Positions 23,263-34,590 of a DNA stretch of 64,000 bases are shown here, piece by piece; within the stretch, counting starts at the first letter, position 1; every line of letters begins with the position of its first letter. The stretch lies in assembly GCA_023525715.1 (NCBI GenBank), contig CM042010.1, positions 159,045,407 through 159,109,406 of the forward strand, read 5' to 3'. The position numbers and the translations under genes were made by a program. Source of the DNA: Cichorium intybus. Lineage: Eukaryota; Streptophyta; Magnoliopsida; Asterales; Asteraceae. The notes under the pieces were generated by a model, which had not been told where the DNA came from, did no database searches, and saw nothing but the letters and a program-made list of their open reading frames with translations.

Positions 23263-24612
23263 TTAAGCGGATTCCGTCCTCGGAATCTTTTCGTAATCGG
23301 TGAAATTCGGATATCTTTTCTTCATTTCTGCTAACGTTTCCCAAGTCAAGTTTGACCCTAAGGGATGCTTCCACTTAACTAGTACAAGGTCAATCTCTTT
23401 GTTCCTTAGCTTTTTAGTCTGCATTTCTAGGATGGCTTCGGGTTCTTCAATCAGTTTACTAGGAGTCTCCACCCTCAGGTCAGTATACGGTATTACTAAC
23501 TCTTCTTTACCAAAATACTTTTTCAAGTAGCATACATGAAAGGTATCATGTATTCCACTGAGTTCGGGTGGTAACTCTATTTTGAACGCCTGTAACCCAA
23601 CTCTCTTCAGGATTCTAAAAGGTCCAATGTACCTTGGACTCAATTTTCCTCTTTTGCCAAATCTAACCACTCCTTTCCATGGCGACACTTTAATCATCAC
23701 CAAATCTCCTTCTTGCAAGTCATATGGTCTCTTCTTTAGATTTGAATAACTCCTCTGTCGATCCTGTGCTGCTTTCATATTGGCTTGAATTACTCCGATC
23801 TTCTCATTTGTCACTCTAACAATCTCTGGCCCTGTAAGCTTAGTCTCACCCGCCTCCAGCCAGCATAAAGGAGTTCTACACTTTCTACCATACAATGCCT
23901 CAAAGGGTGGCATTTTAATGCTAGAATGGTAGCTGTTGTTGTATGCAAACTCCACTAATGGCAAGTGTTCATCCCAACTACCTCCAAATTCCATCACACA
24001 TGATCGTAGCATGTCTTCTAATGTCTGGATCGTTCGTTCACTCTGACCATCTGTTTGTGGGTGATACGCCGTACTTAGCTGAATTCTTGTCCCCATTTTA
24101 TCTTGTAAAGCTTTCCAAAAGTTAGAGGTAAATCTGGGGTCTCTGTCTGACACGATAGACAACGGTGCACCATATCTTCTTAACACTTCATCTGAATACA
24201 ACTGGGCTAACTGCTCCAATGGAGTAGTTTCTTTTATGGCTAGAAATAATGCACTCTTGGTCAACCGGTCCACTATGACCCATATACTATTATGACCTCT
24301 TCTCGTTCTTGGTAACCCGACAACTAAGTCCATGGTTACATCTTCCCACTTTCCGGCTGGAATATGTAATGACTGAGCATCTCCATGCGGGACCTGATGT
24401 TCCGCCTTGACTTGTGCACATATAACACACTTGGAGATGTACTTAGCTATCCTCTTTTTCATCCCAGGCCACCAATACTGTCTTTTCAAATCTTGATAAG
24501 TCTTGGTACTCCCAGGATGAATGGAATACTTTGACTTATGCGATTCATCTAGAATTAGCTTTCTCAAACCTCCTGTCTTTGGTACCCAAATGCGGTTTCT
24601 GAAAGTCTTCAA
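23263..24612 (-). CDS. Gypsy integrase with C-terminal chromodomain-like tail
   Basis: About 449 codons in the pol frame after an in-frame TGA. Residue numbers count from the first codon after that TGA. Domains: HHCC zinc-binding motif (His25, His32, Cys62, Cys65); catalytic core with Asp95 (TMDLVVGLP), Asp156 (IVSDRDPRF) and Glu192 (DGQSERTIQ), the D,D-35-E spacing; a GPF-type module (YIGPFRILKRVG); and a chromodomain-like end (LVKWKHPLGSNLTWET). The enzyme inserts the cDNA into the host genome, and the tail suggests a chromovirus that may target chromatin. All key residues are present. The TGA at 24613-24615 separates it from the upstream pol frame; read-through or a complementing copy would be needed. 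Confidence 0.9.
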   Translation of the reverse strand: MKTFRNRIWVPKTGGLRKLILDESHKSKYSIHPGSTKTYQDLKRQYWWPGMKKRIAKYISKCVICAQVKAEHQVPHGDAQSLHIPAGKWEDVTMDLVVGLPRTRRGHNSIWVIVDRLTKSALFLAIKETTPLEQLAQLYSDEVLRRYGAPLSIVSDRDPRFTSNFWKALQDKMGTRIQLSTAYHPQTDGQSERTIQTLEDMLRSCVMEFGGSWDEHLPLVEFAYNNSYHSSIKMPPFEALYGRKCRTPLCWLEAGETKLTGPEIVRVTNEKIGVIQANMKAAQDRQRSYSNLKKRPYDLQEGDLVMIKVSPWKGVVRFGKRGKLSPRYIGPFRILKRVGLQAFKIELPPELSGIHDTFHVCYLKKYFGKEELVIPYTDLRVETPSKLIEEPEAILEMQTKKLRNKEIDLVLVKWKHPLGSNLTWETLAEMKKRYPNFTDYEKIPRTESA

Positions 24613-27195
24613 TCATTGACTATTGGTTACAAACTGCACATCTTTTCCTAATTTTTCATCTTTCAAGTTTCCACTTTCTTCAACTTTTTGCTGAGCTGCT
24701 TTAATCTGTTCTATGATACTGGACACCAATTCTATACGCATCGACCTTGCCTTGATTCTTTTCTCAGGAACTTTTCTACTCAGTGCATCTGCTACTACAT
24801 TCGCTTTACCCGGATGGTACACAATTTCGCAATCATAATCACTTATCAGCTCTAGCCATCTACTCTGTCTCATGTTCAACTCTTTTTGAGTGAACACATA
24901 CTGCAAACTTTTGTGATCGGTGAATAACTTGCATTTTGTACCATACAAGTAATGTCTCCAAATCTTCAAGGCAAAAACGATCGCTGCAAGCTCTAAATCA
25001 TGAGTTGTGTACTTTTTCTCTGGATCTTTCAACTGTCTGGAAGCGTATGCTATGACCTTCCCTCTTTGCATCAACACACAGCCAAGCCCCCGATGAGAGG
25101 CATCGCTGTACACTTCAAAGTCTTCTGTCCCATCTGGCAATGTAAGGACAGGCGCGTTACACAACTTCTCTTTTAAGGTAGCGAAAGCTCTTTCTTGTTC
25201 CTCTTGCCATCTGAATTGCTCTTCTTTCCGGGTTAGTCGTGTAAGTGGCACTGCTATACGGGAGAAATCTTGAATAAATCTCCTGTAATACCCGGCAAGA
25301 CCGAGAAAACTTCTAACTTCTGTTGGCGTCTTAGGTGGCTCCCATTTCATTACTGCTTCAACTTTCGCTGGATCAACTTTTATACCTTGGATAGAAACAA
25401 CGTGCCCAAGGAACTGTACTTCTCTCATCCAAAACTCGCACTTGGAAAACTTTGCATACAACTGTTCCCGCTTCAAAGTCTCAAGTACTAACCGCAGATG
25501 ACTCACATGCTCTTCTTTATTCTTTGAGTAGATCAAAATGTCATCTATGAACACTATAACAAACCGGTCTAGGAATGGTTTACAAACCCGATTCATTAAG
25601 TCCATAAAGATCGCTGGTGCATTCGTAAGACCAAATGGCATTACTAGAAACTCGTAATGCCCGTATCGTGTACGAAACGCCGTCTTCTCTACATCGCTTT
25701 CTTTTACCCTGACTTGATGATACCCAGATCTCAAATCAATTTTTGAGAAATAATCTGCTCCTTGCAACTGGTCAAACAAATCGTCTATTCTGGGCAACGG
25801 GTAACGGTTCTTGATGGTAATTTTGTTCAATTCTCTGTAATCAATGCACATCCGCATTAATCCATCTTTCTTCTTCACGAATAGAACTGGAGCACCCCAC
25901 GGAGAAGAACTAGGCCTGATGAAGCCTTTATCTAGTAACTCCTGTAACTGGGACATTAATTCCCTCATCTCTGTTGGTGCTAGTCGGTACGGTGCTCGTG
26001 CTATTGGGGAAGCTCCTGGGACAAGATCTATTCGGAACTCAACTTGCCTTTCTGGTGGCAAGCCTGGTAATTCATCTGGGAAAACTTCTGGAAACTCTTT
26101 TACTACTTCTATGTCTTTGTACGTCTGTTTCACCTTGTCTTCAGTCATCACATAGGCCAGGAAAGATACACATCCTTTCCTGATACATCTTCGAGCTTTA
26201 GCTACACTGATAATACTGGGCACGTGCGTTCTTCTTTCCCCATATACGTACACCTTGGCTCTTAGGGTTTTAACAGACACCCTCTTCTGTCCACAAGCTA
26301 TCTTCGCATCATTTGCACCAAGCCAATCCATCCCAATTATTACATCAAAGGACTTAATTCCAATAGGAAGGAGATTAAGTCGAAACTTCTTGCCGTTGAT
26401 GTCAAGCTCACAATCTCGGTACATATGCTGGACTTCTACAAATTTCCCGTCCGCCACTTCTACCTCAAAAACTAGATCTAACAATTCTAATGGGACTTTT
26501 AATCTAGCTCCAAACCCATGGGACACAAACGAATATGTAGACCCGGAATCAAACAAGACATATGCAGGTGTCGAGTTGATCAGTAGAATACCTGAGACCA
26601 CATCATGAGTCTCCTTTGCTTCCTCCCTGGTGATCTGAAAGGCTCTGGTCTTCACTTTCTGAGGTTCGGTCTTCTTCTGGGCTGTTGACACCATGGTTTC
26701 TCCTCCCTTATTTGGGCAGTTGAAACTATAGTGTCCCATCTGATGGCATGAAAAGCATTCCACTTCGCTGGCTTTCTTGGCTTTGCAATCTTTCGCTTTG
26801 TGACCGAATCCGCCACAATTAAAGCAGGCATTTGATCCCGCTCGGCATTCACCACCGTGTTCTTTCCCACATTTCTCGCACTTTTTCACACTTCCTTGTC
26901 GGCTCTGACTTGTACTCATTTTTCCTTTCTTCTTTAAGTTCCCACTGATACTGCTAATTGTCTTCCTTTTGTCACCAAAACCAGGTCCTTCTTCCTTCCT
27001 TCGTTTTCCAATATCTTCCACAGTTCGGGCAGCATTAATCGCCCCATCAAGTGTTTCGGCTTTCTTCACTTCTAACTCGTAGTTCCATGGCAAACCGCGG
27101 ACATAGCGGTTAATTCGGGACCGCTCAGTAGGGTAGGATTCCCCCACAAAAGGTAACATGTCGCAAAACTTCTTCGTATACTCATCCACCGTCAT
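24613..27195 (-). CDS. Gypsy gag C-terminus, protease, reverse transcriptase and RNase H
   Basis: 860 codons. In order: end of the gag capsid region; two CCHC zinc knuckles (residues 124-137 and 147-160) that bind the RNA genome; an aspartic protease with DSG at 216-218; reverse transcriptase (about 430-600) with FIDD at 549-552 as the catalytic box; RNase H (from about 685) with EVYSDAS and FTDHKSL; and a linker towards integrase. It is in the same frame as the gag piece upstream (separated by TGA at 27199-27201) and the integrase downstream (TGA at 24613-24615). Apart from these two stops the polyprotein is open throughout, which fits a young copy. Confidence 0.92.
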   Translation of the reverse strand: MTVDEYTKKFCDMLPFVGESYPTERSRINRYVRGLPWNYELEVKKAETLDGAINAARTVEDIGKRRKEEGPGFGDKRKTISSISGNLKKKGKMSTSQSRQGSVKKCEKCGKEHGGECRAGSNACFNCGGFGHKAKDCKAKKASEVECFSCHQMGHYSFNCPNKGGETMVSTAQKKTEPQKVKTRAFQITREEAKETHDVVSGILLINSTPAYVLFDSGSTYSFVSHGFGARLKVPLELLDLVFEVEVADGKFVEVQHMYRDCELDINGKKFRLNLLPIGIKSFDVIIGMDWLGANDAKIACGQKRVSVKTLRAKVYVYGERRTHVPSIISVAKARRCIRKGCVSFLAYVMTEDKVKQTYKDIEVVKEFPEVFPDELPGLPPERQVEFRIDLVPGASPIARAPYRLAPTEMRELMSQLQELLDKGFIRPSSSPWGAPVLFVKKKDGLMRMCIDYRELNKITIKNRYPLPRIDDLFDQLQGADYFSKIDLRSGYHQVRVKESDVEKTAFRTRYGHYEFLVMPFGLTNAPAIFMDLMNRVCKPFLDRFVIVFIDDILIYSKNKEEHVSHLRLVLETLKREQLYAKFSKCEFWMREVQFLGHVVSIQGIKVDPAKVEAVMKWEPPKTPTEVRSFLGLAGYYRRFIQDFSRIAVPLTRLTRKEEQFRWQEEQERAFATLKEKLCNAPVLTLPDGTEDFEVYSDASHRGLGCVLMQRGKVIAYASRQLKDPEKKYTTHDLELAAIVFALKIWRHYLYGTKCKLFTDHKSLQYVFTQKELNMRQSRWLELISDYDCEIVYHPGKANVVADALSRKVPEKRIKARSMRIELVSSIIEQIKAAQQKVEESGNLKDEKLGKDVQFVTNSQ

Positions 27196-27198
27196 ATC

Positions 27199-27831
27199 TC
27201 ATTTCTTTATCGATAGGAAATCTTCATTCATTTTCTCCATATCGCGCGTGGGACAGAATTTATCTTTGAGACACGTGACAAACTCCGCCCATGACCAACC
27301 ATAAACCACATCTTTTCCCAAGCTTTCATATTTGGTGTTCCACCACACCAGAGCATCGTCTTTCAACTGCCGGGAGGCGTAGTTGACTTGATCTTTTTCG
27401 CCACATTTGCTCGCTTGCATCGCTTGTTCAATCTCTCGGACCCATCGCATCGTCACCTTTGGCTCAAAACTACCATGGTATTCAGGCGGTTTACAAGCCA
27501 TAAAGGACTTAAAGGAACAGCCCTTCTCTTTCTTTCTGTTTTCTCCACTACCTTCTTCTTCAGTCGCCTTTTTAGAGACTTCTTGTGAAGATTGGGCTCT
27601 TGGTTCACCCATTCGACCATCGATTATGTTATGTACATCTTGTCTCAACTCAGTTCGTAAGTTATCGATTAGAAACTGAATTGCCTCCATAGTGACAGGT
27701 TGGGGTGGTGGTGGGTTTGGCTCAGCCTCATCATTACGAAGAACATATGGTTCACTTCCTCTTGAAGAAGTGTGACTGCCTTCACCCCTGTCAGCTTGTC
27801 GTCTGCCTTCCATTACTATATAGATGAACAA
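27199..27831 (-). CDS. Gypsy gag, N-terminal part
   Basis: 210 codons. It has an N-terminal low-complexity segment (GRRQADRGEGSHTSS), a proline patch, and the retrotransposon gag domain: CKPPEYHGSFEPKVTMRWVR followed by YASRQLKDDALVWWN. It forms the virus-like particle in the cytoplasm. It ends at TGA (27199-27201) where family members read on, so the gag domain is split from its zinc knuckles in this copy. Confidence 0.88.
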   Translation of the reverse strand: MFIYIVMEGRRQADRGEGSHTSSRGSEPYVLRNDEAEPNPPPPQPVTMEAIQFLIDNLRTELRQDVHNIIDGRMGEPRAQSSQEVSKKATEEEGSGENRKKEKGCSFKSFMACKPPEYHGSFEPKVTMRWVREIEQAMQASKCGEKDQVNYASRQLKDDALVWWNTKYESLGKDVVYGWSWAEFVTCLKDKFCPTRDMEKMNEDFLSIKK

Positions 27832-28033
27832 ATTATCGGTTTAATACACAATTCTATATAGTATTTCGTAAGCGGTAGCATGTTATCTCCTTATCTTGAC
27901 TGCATTTTTATAACAGTCATGCTCACTCTATGCCTCCTATATTACTAAGGCAACTTACTACTACTCTTGCTAGTTTAAGCCTAGGATGGTATTCCAACCT
28001 AATTCGCTTAAACTATGGCTCTGATACCAAAAC
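27832..28033 (-). promoter_or_regulatory. Untranslated leader and primer-binding site of the inner Gypsy element
   Basis: Between the 5' LTR and gag. The minus strand reads GTTTTGGTATCAGAGCC immediately after the LTR end. TGGTATCAGAGC (28029-28018) is the complement of the initiator tRNA-Met 3' end, so reverse transcription is primed by that tRNA. Confidence 0.85.
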
Positions 28034-30572
28034 TGTAACACCCCTTTTCTCAAACCATATTTAATATACAAATACAGTTTCCAAACATATTTTACAACTT
28101 GTGACTATAAAACAGCCACTAAATTTTATTTTTTTTTTATTTTACAAACTTAACTCGAGGGGTATTACAGACTCAATACCAATAACCATAATTTAAACTT
28201 ACATTGTACAATAACGGTTCCAACTTCAACCTTCGCTCCGTTCACCTAAGTACATAGCATTTTAAACAAAACATACGTGAGACATAAAGCCTCGTGAGTA
28301 ATATGGGTTTAGACCCAAAACTTTTCTTTTCAAAACTTGAAATATCAAAAGTACATTGCTAAAACTGATTCATTTCATAAATCTCAAAATGACTTTTTCT
28401 TCTTTACTTTCAAACTTTAAAAAGACTTTCTTTCTTAAAACTGCTTTTCTTTCTCATTTCTCGTGACCAACTGAAACTTATGAATTAAGTTAATTAATTC
28501 ATTCAACTAGCTCCCCTCGCGGGACAGAACAGATCTGCCCACTCGGTTTGCTCATCCCGTCTCCCCTTCGTGACTTGGAACAAATTCAAGCACAAGGGTA
28601 TGCTAAGCTAGACAACTACTTCGCGACGGGAGGTACCATCCCAGTAGTGTCTTCTGATCCCCCAATTATGTGGGTGATCCTAGTCCGGACAACTGGCTCA
28701 TACTTCTTTAATTCTTACTTCATGTCATCTCAAATTGGTCAAAGTGGGACACAATTTGTAAACTATTCTTACTCAAACATTTTATAATTCTTTTACAAAA
28801 ATACTTTCAAAACTGCTTCTGACAACTGAGTTCCTATAAGGAACTTCTTTCAAATTACTTTAGAAATCATACTTTAAAAATATACTTAAAATACTAAGCC
28901 CTTGTATAGAGCTTCGTTCAAAACCATTTTCCAAACTTTAGTATTTTAAAAGATTGGAAATCATACTTTTCTGAAAATAACATTTTGCTATGTACTAGAA
29001 AAATCCTCATAAAACTCACCTTGATGTTGCTACAAGTCTCTATGCTTCTCGTATTCCTTTCCCTTTTCCGTGCTCAACCACGTTTGAAGCACCACCTATA
29101 TAAGTATTATATATAAATACTCAATAAATACATATTCTACAGTTCTAAGGTCTCATACATCTCAATTCTAGGTTATAACAAATGTTTAACCATTAATAGA
29201 CTCTTTTTATAATTTGTCCCCGAAATACACGTATATTGCTACAGTGATCCCGAGAGGTCGTATTTCAGTTTTGACACTTTTACATGAAGTCTTAAGCCAT
29301 ATAAGACTTGTGTTCCAAATTTGGGATTAATCGGACAAGTTTAGCTTAAATCCCAAAAATCAAATTTTAACAATATTCTTTGCAAATTTGCCACTGCCGC
29401 TACAGTGATTTTTCCGCAAGGTCGGATTGCAAATTTGAAAGTTTCTTACATGTTTTCATACCATTTTAAGGCTATGGTATAAGTTACAGACCAAACGGAC
29501 AAGCCTAGCATCGATTTCAAAACTCAAAAATTGGACAGAAGCTTTTCCAGTAAACACACGACCCGTGTGTTTTTTGTACTAAGAAACACACGACCCGTGT
29601 CTTTCTGCAGACTCAGTTTTTAAGTTCGATTTTTGTGCTACAGACCTCTATTTGACCTATTAAGCACCTAATACATATCTTAATTGTTTTACTATCATTC
29701 CATGACTAAAACCCTTGCTTTACATCAAGTTTTAAGCCATGGAATCATTGATTCCAATTCCAATTTCATCCAAACCCGTTTTTGTCATTTTAGTCCAAAA
29801 ATCCAAGTTTTCGAAATTAATCACTTGGGAGTGTCTTCATACATCCCAAATGATCATTTGAACCCAACAACACCATAAAATTCAGCTTTGATCTTGTAAA
29901 ACCCGTTTTTAGTGTTCTTGGCCAAAATCACCATTTCTTAATTCTTAACACATTCAAGTGTTATAACATGCTAGATGGATGATTTTGAGCAAGATAAGAT
30001 CATTAGAACCTTGATTTCTGGAAAATCAGAAGTTGGGATTAATTTCCCGTTCAAGAATTTGAGTTCTAGGGTTAGATGGTTACCTCTTGGAGCTTGGAAT
30101 TACTAATTCCTAAGCTTGTTCTTGATTCTTGGCAACGATCTTTGAATTTTCTTCTCCCCGTGTTCTTCCTGCTCACTCACGCTCTCTCTAGCTTTCTCTG
30201 GAAGTCTCTACTGATTTCTAGGAGAATGAGAGTTTAATCTCTCATTTTATAATTAAATGCATAAAAAAAATTACACAATTGGTCCTAATCTTTCACTTTC
30301 TTTACAAAAATGGTCCTAAGACCCAAATTCATGCAACAATGTTCCATTAACTTCCAACTTGACATTTTCTTGACATTTTGGTCATTTTCATGTCAAATGA
30401 CCATTTTGCCCTTTTTGGTCAAATTTTACTATTCACGTGGAAAAACTCCAAATTTCACATAACTTCATATTTCCTATCATATTATTTTACAAATACATAT
30501 TATTATACATAATGGTCTTATAATGTGACAAAAGACCATTTTACACTTTTACAAATTTCGCGGGTTCTTACA
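28034..30572 (-). repeat. 5' LTR of the inner Gypsy element
   Basis: 2539 bp, nearly identical to 20715-23251. As the 5' LTR it should carry the element's promoter; I cannot place a TATA box with confidence. The length difference from its partner comes from T and A homopolymer runs. Confidence 0.9.
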
Positions 30573-30577
30573 TGTAT

Positions 30578-30909
30578 TATTTCCAGTCATACTGGTTTTT
30601 ATTCCATAGGTATACTGAATCTATACCCCTCAACCTCTTACACTTATCTCTTACCGCTTCACATGATTCCTGTGTGGTTCCACCAGACTCAAATGTATAT
30701 CCTGTGATTATGATAGTACGGGCCCATATTATTATAACCACCAATACACATTTGCTTCCAGTTTTACCACTAAGACTCATGTTCCACTGTTGTGATTTTA
30801 CTCCCTACATTATACCCAAATGGGTGCTCTACTAATCTCCTACACAGTTTAAGTCTAGGTTCAAATACTGACACCTAGTTCGCTTAAACTATGGCTCTGA
30901 TACCAAAAC
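30578..30909 (-). other. Leader region of the outer Gypsy element
   Basis: The short piece of the outer element's internal region that lies right of the inner insertion. It has the primer-binding site next to the LTR (30905-30894) and no open gag frame. Confidence 0.7.
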
Positions 30910-32554
30910 TGTAACACCCCTTTCTCAAACCATAATTTAGTATAGTTTACTTTACAAAACGTGACTAATAAAAGTCACCAATTTTTTTACAAACTTTATA
31001 CTGAAAGGGTATTACAGACTCAATACAGAAACCATAATTTAAACTTATCTGTAATTTACATTGTCCCAGCTTCAATGCACAAAAAGTAACCTAGCTCATG
31101 TTCCACGCACCTAAGTACATAGCATTTAAAACAAGTAGTACGTGAGACATAAAGCCTCGTGAGTTATATGGGTTTAGACCCAAAACTTTTCTGCTCAATA
31201 CTTGAATTAATAACAAGTAAAACTGATAAACTGCTGAAAACTTATTTTCAAAATAAGTCTCAAATCTCTTTGCTTTTCTATAATTAAAACTTAAAAACAT
31301 TTTCTTTCTCAAAAACGTCTTCTTACTTTAAATCTGTTTTAATTCTTTGAAACTGCTTTCTTTCTTTAAAACTGCTTTCTTTCTTTAAAACTGCTTTCTT
31401 TCTCATGTACTTGTGACCAACTGAAACTCATGAATTATTTTAATTTAATTCATTCAACTAGCTCCCCTCGCGGGACAGAACAGATCCGTCCGCTTGGTTA
31501 TGCTCATTCTGTCTCCCCTTTGTGACTTGGAACGAATTCAAGCACAAGGGTGTACTAAGCTAGACTACTACTTCGCGACGGGAGGTACCATCCCAGTAGT
31601 GTCTTCTGATCCCCCGATTATGTGGGTGACCTAGTCCGGACAACTATCTCTTTCTTATTTCTTTCTTTAATTCTTATCTCATTACATTTTAAATTGGTCA
31701 AAATGGGACACAATTTATAAATAACTCAACTCATAACTTTTAGACTCATAATCAAAAATATCTTTAAAACTAATCTCAACATCTTTAGCTCATGTATGGA
31801 GCTTCTTTCAAAACTTTATAAATTATACTTCTTTAAATACTGAATTTCTTTAAAATCTCTTTTAGACACTTAGCTCTTAGAGCTACATTCAAAACTATTT
31901 CCAATCCTTAAGATTTGCAAATATTTGGAAATCTCATTTTCTGAAAATATCATTTTGCTATGTACTAGAAAAATCCTCATAAAACTCACCTTGGTTTAGC
32001 TATAAACCACTACGCTTCTTATACGTCGTCTCCCTTTCCGTGCTCATTAGTATTTGAAGCACCTCCTTCTTTAACTTTGGAATCACCAATTCTAATCCTT
32101 TATTGATTTCCTTGACAATGATTCTTGAACTTCTTCTCCCCGTGTTCTTCCTGCAGACTCTCGCTCTCTCTAGTTCTCTCTGGAAACTTCTATTGTTTCC
32201 TTACATAATGAAGAAAATAGATATATATATAATTAATATATAAAACATTTGCATTTTTGGTCCTTTGGTTTCTAACTTTTCTACAAGAATGGTCCTAAGA
32301 CCCATAACCTTGCAACCAAAGTTCCATTAACTTCCAACTTGACATTTTCTTGACAATTTGGTCATTTTCATGTCAAATGACATTTTTGCCCTTTTTGGTC
32401 AAATTTCACTATTCACGCGGTAAAACTCCAAATTTCACATAATCTCTTATTTCTTATATTATTATTTCACAAATACATATTATTTTACATAATAGTCTTA
32501 CAACGTGTCAAAAGACCGTTTTACCCTTTTACAACTTTTTCGCGGGTTCTTACA
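30910..32554 (-). repeat. 5' LTR of the outer Gypsy element
   Basis: 1645 bp; partner of 15682-17325. Differences seen by eye are about ten substitutions plus a dinucleotide and a homopolymer indel. It ends at the TATGT duplication, inside the Harbinger transposase. Confidence 0.9.
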
Positions 32555-33636
32555 TATGTAGAATACAACATGCCAAAAAGATTGAAGATTGGGTTTCACA
32601 AGAATAAAACGGTTCCGTTGTACTTCTAATGATAGGAAACCTCTTTTTTAGGACACCAAATGCTCGTTCTATAGCGTTACGTAAGGATGCATGACGAAGG
32701 TTAAACAACTCTTTTGAATTCTCAGGTGCACAGGTGGAGTACTCTTTCAAATGATATCTAACACCCTTATACGGTGTCATTAGTGTACTCGTATGTGGTA
32801 AACCCGCATCTACCAAACAATATCTACCTACAAATAAGGTCTAGTTAGTATTATCATAAAATATTAGACAGTAAAATTAATTTGGTTTAAGTAATTACCT
32901 ATTGGAATTAGTAGTTTATCATCCCTAGTAAGTGCATTCTTTATTATTCTTGAATCTGATGCAGTACCCTCCCAACCAGTTAATACATACGTAAACTTTA
33001 AGTCAAATGTACAACAAGCTAGTACATTTATTGTTTACGACCGCGATATCTAGCGGCGTCTTTACTAGGCACTTTAACACGAACATGTGTTCCATCAATT
33101 GCACCTACGCAATCCTTGAAATATGGATAAAATCTTTTCTTTTCTTGAATTTCTTTTGGGACCATATCACCGTTAGGTTGTTGCATATAATGACTTTCCA
33201 AATATATAATTGCTTGTAATACTCTATGGAGGGACCTAGTTGTTGTTGAGCTAGAACGACGATAGATCCATGAGGCAAATCGATTTCGTAAATCGTTACC
33301 TACAATATGTAAAAATCTAGCGACATGCTCTTCAACGGACATGCGTTGAGTACGTCGAAGACCACCGTCACACACTAACATTCCACATAATGTAGTAAGA
33401 GCTTTCTGACTCATACGAATTAGTTCACGACATTTGCCACTATTTGCAAGGTCGTGTAACATCTCTTCTCGTACAGATCGTCGTTGTAAAAGTACATCTC
33501 TAGTAGGTAAATTAGCATGCTTTATGTTGGATAGTCTACGTCGAGTAATGAAAGCCACCAACAAGCAAATCAGATTAACCGCTTGCAATTGTCTAGCCCT
33601 TATAATGGAAATGGGGTTGAGTATCCGATTATCCAT
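32555..33636 (-). pseudogene. Harbinger DDE transposase, N-terminal and catalytic part
   Basis: The frame starts MDNRILNP. The N-terminal half is helix-rich, with VEEHVARFLHIVGNDLRNR typical of plant PIF transposases. The catalytic triad is visible: first Asp in GAIDGTHVRV, second Asp in EGTASDSRI (about 32935-32945), and Glu in RNAIERAFGVLKKRF. A 71 bp intron (32828-32898) separates the last two. One frameshift around 33015-33025 breaks the frame after AARYRGRK, and the Gypsy insertion interrupts it after ACCILH, so the gene is dead in this copy. Confidence 0.85.
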
Positions 33637-34590
33637 TCTATCCGATGTAGGGCAGCGGTATTGTACTATATGTCGAAAAAAATTTATTTGATTAGCTAAT
33701 AAAATTTAGATAAACTATACGGACATTAATGCAAACGTGTTTAATAAATTAATGCAACCGTGAATAAACTTGCAAGAAAGAAGGAAAAGCCCTCTTGATT
33801 TCACACTCAAACTCACGTGAATAAACTTGCAAGAAAGAAGGAAAATAACTTTTGACTGTAAAATGAAAAGTGTACTCAATGTTACAGGAAGATAGCTTAC
33901 AGCCTTACATTTATTCAAAATAAATAAGGCCTACATATAGCTTGGTTTATTCAAAATAAATAAGGCCTACATATAGCCTTTACACTCATAACGTGAGAAC
34001 TAGAAAAGAAAACAATAAAATACTAGACAAAAAACTTTATGTAGCAAGTTACAACAACACAAAAAACTTCCTGTAGCAAGTTACAACTAAAGTCAAAAGT
34101 TCCTATCTTGCTAGACTTCCTATTGCTATAGGTTGCTACAAAAGTCAAAGTCCCTATGTTACTACAATTTACAAGATACAACAACTAAATCGTCCTATTG
34201 CTACAGGTTACAACAAAAATGCAATGTACCATGTAGTTTTTTAGCGTGAAGGAGTAAACAATCTCAAAGTTCATTCACAGACATGTATAAAAGGTTGAAG
34301 GAAGTCATTGTTAAATCAAGTATAATAAATTGTTGAGTAAACACAACGTTCCAGCAGGTAAAGGATGATAAAACTCAATATTTCAGCAATTTTATAATGT
34401 TCATAGAAAACAAAACCAGAAGAAACCTGCAGAAGAAACACGTACGTCGACCAGGAGAGAAAAATGAAGAAAAGATCTGTAGAAAAGCAAAGAAAACATA
34501 CCTTGGTTTGGCTGTGTTTACGTCGATGTGAAGATAACGATCTGTAGGAGGCGAGAACAGAAGGGCTGCTTGATTTTAATATTAGGTCAA
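33637..34590 (-). other. 5' region of the Harbinger element, non-coding
   Basis: Sequence between the transposase start and the element's right end. It contains two short direct repeats (GTGAATAAACTTGCAAGAAA at about 33763 and 33819; AATAAATAAGGCCTACATAT at about 33915 and 33955). No exon seen; it probably holds the transposase promoter. Confidence 0.5.

Larger units (their letters stand above)
20715..30572 (-). mobile_element. Inner Ty3/Gypsy element, nearly intact, very young
   Basis: LTRs at 20715-23251 and 28034-30572 (about 2.54 kb each) with a 5 bp duplication TGTAT (20710-20714 and 30573-30577). The LTRs differ by only about two substitutions plus homopolymer changes by eye, so insertion was recent. 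The primer-binding site (TGGTATCAGAGC, minus strand 28029-28018) uses initiator tRNA-Met, and a purine tract (AAGGAGGGG) precedes the 3' LTR. The internal region encodes gag, protease, reverse transcriptase, RNase H and integrase in one frame broken by only two TGA codons. It shares LTR ends, PBS and purine tract with the outer element, so both belong to one clade. Confidence 0.93.
15682..32554 (-). mobile_element. Outer (middle-level) Ty3/Gypsy element, non-autonomous
   Basis: Flanked by two LTRs (15682-17325 and 30910-32554) and a 5 bp duplication TATGT (15677-15681 and 32555-32559), inside the Harbinger transposase gene. Next to the right (5') LTR lies the primer-binding site TGGTATCAGAGC (minus strand, 30905-30894), complementary to initiator tRNA-Met. 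The internal region, minus the inner element, is only about 3.7 kb and holds broken integrase and RNase H remnants with many stops and deletions, while the LTRs differ by only about ten substitutions by eye. The element therefore moved when already defective. It is interrupted at 20715-30572 by the inner Gypsy element. Confidence 0.9.
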
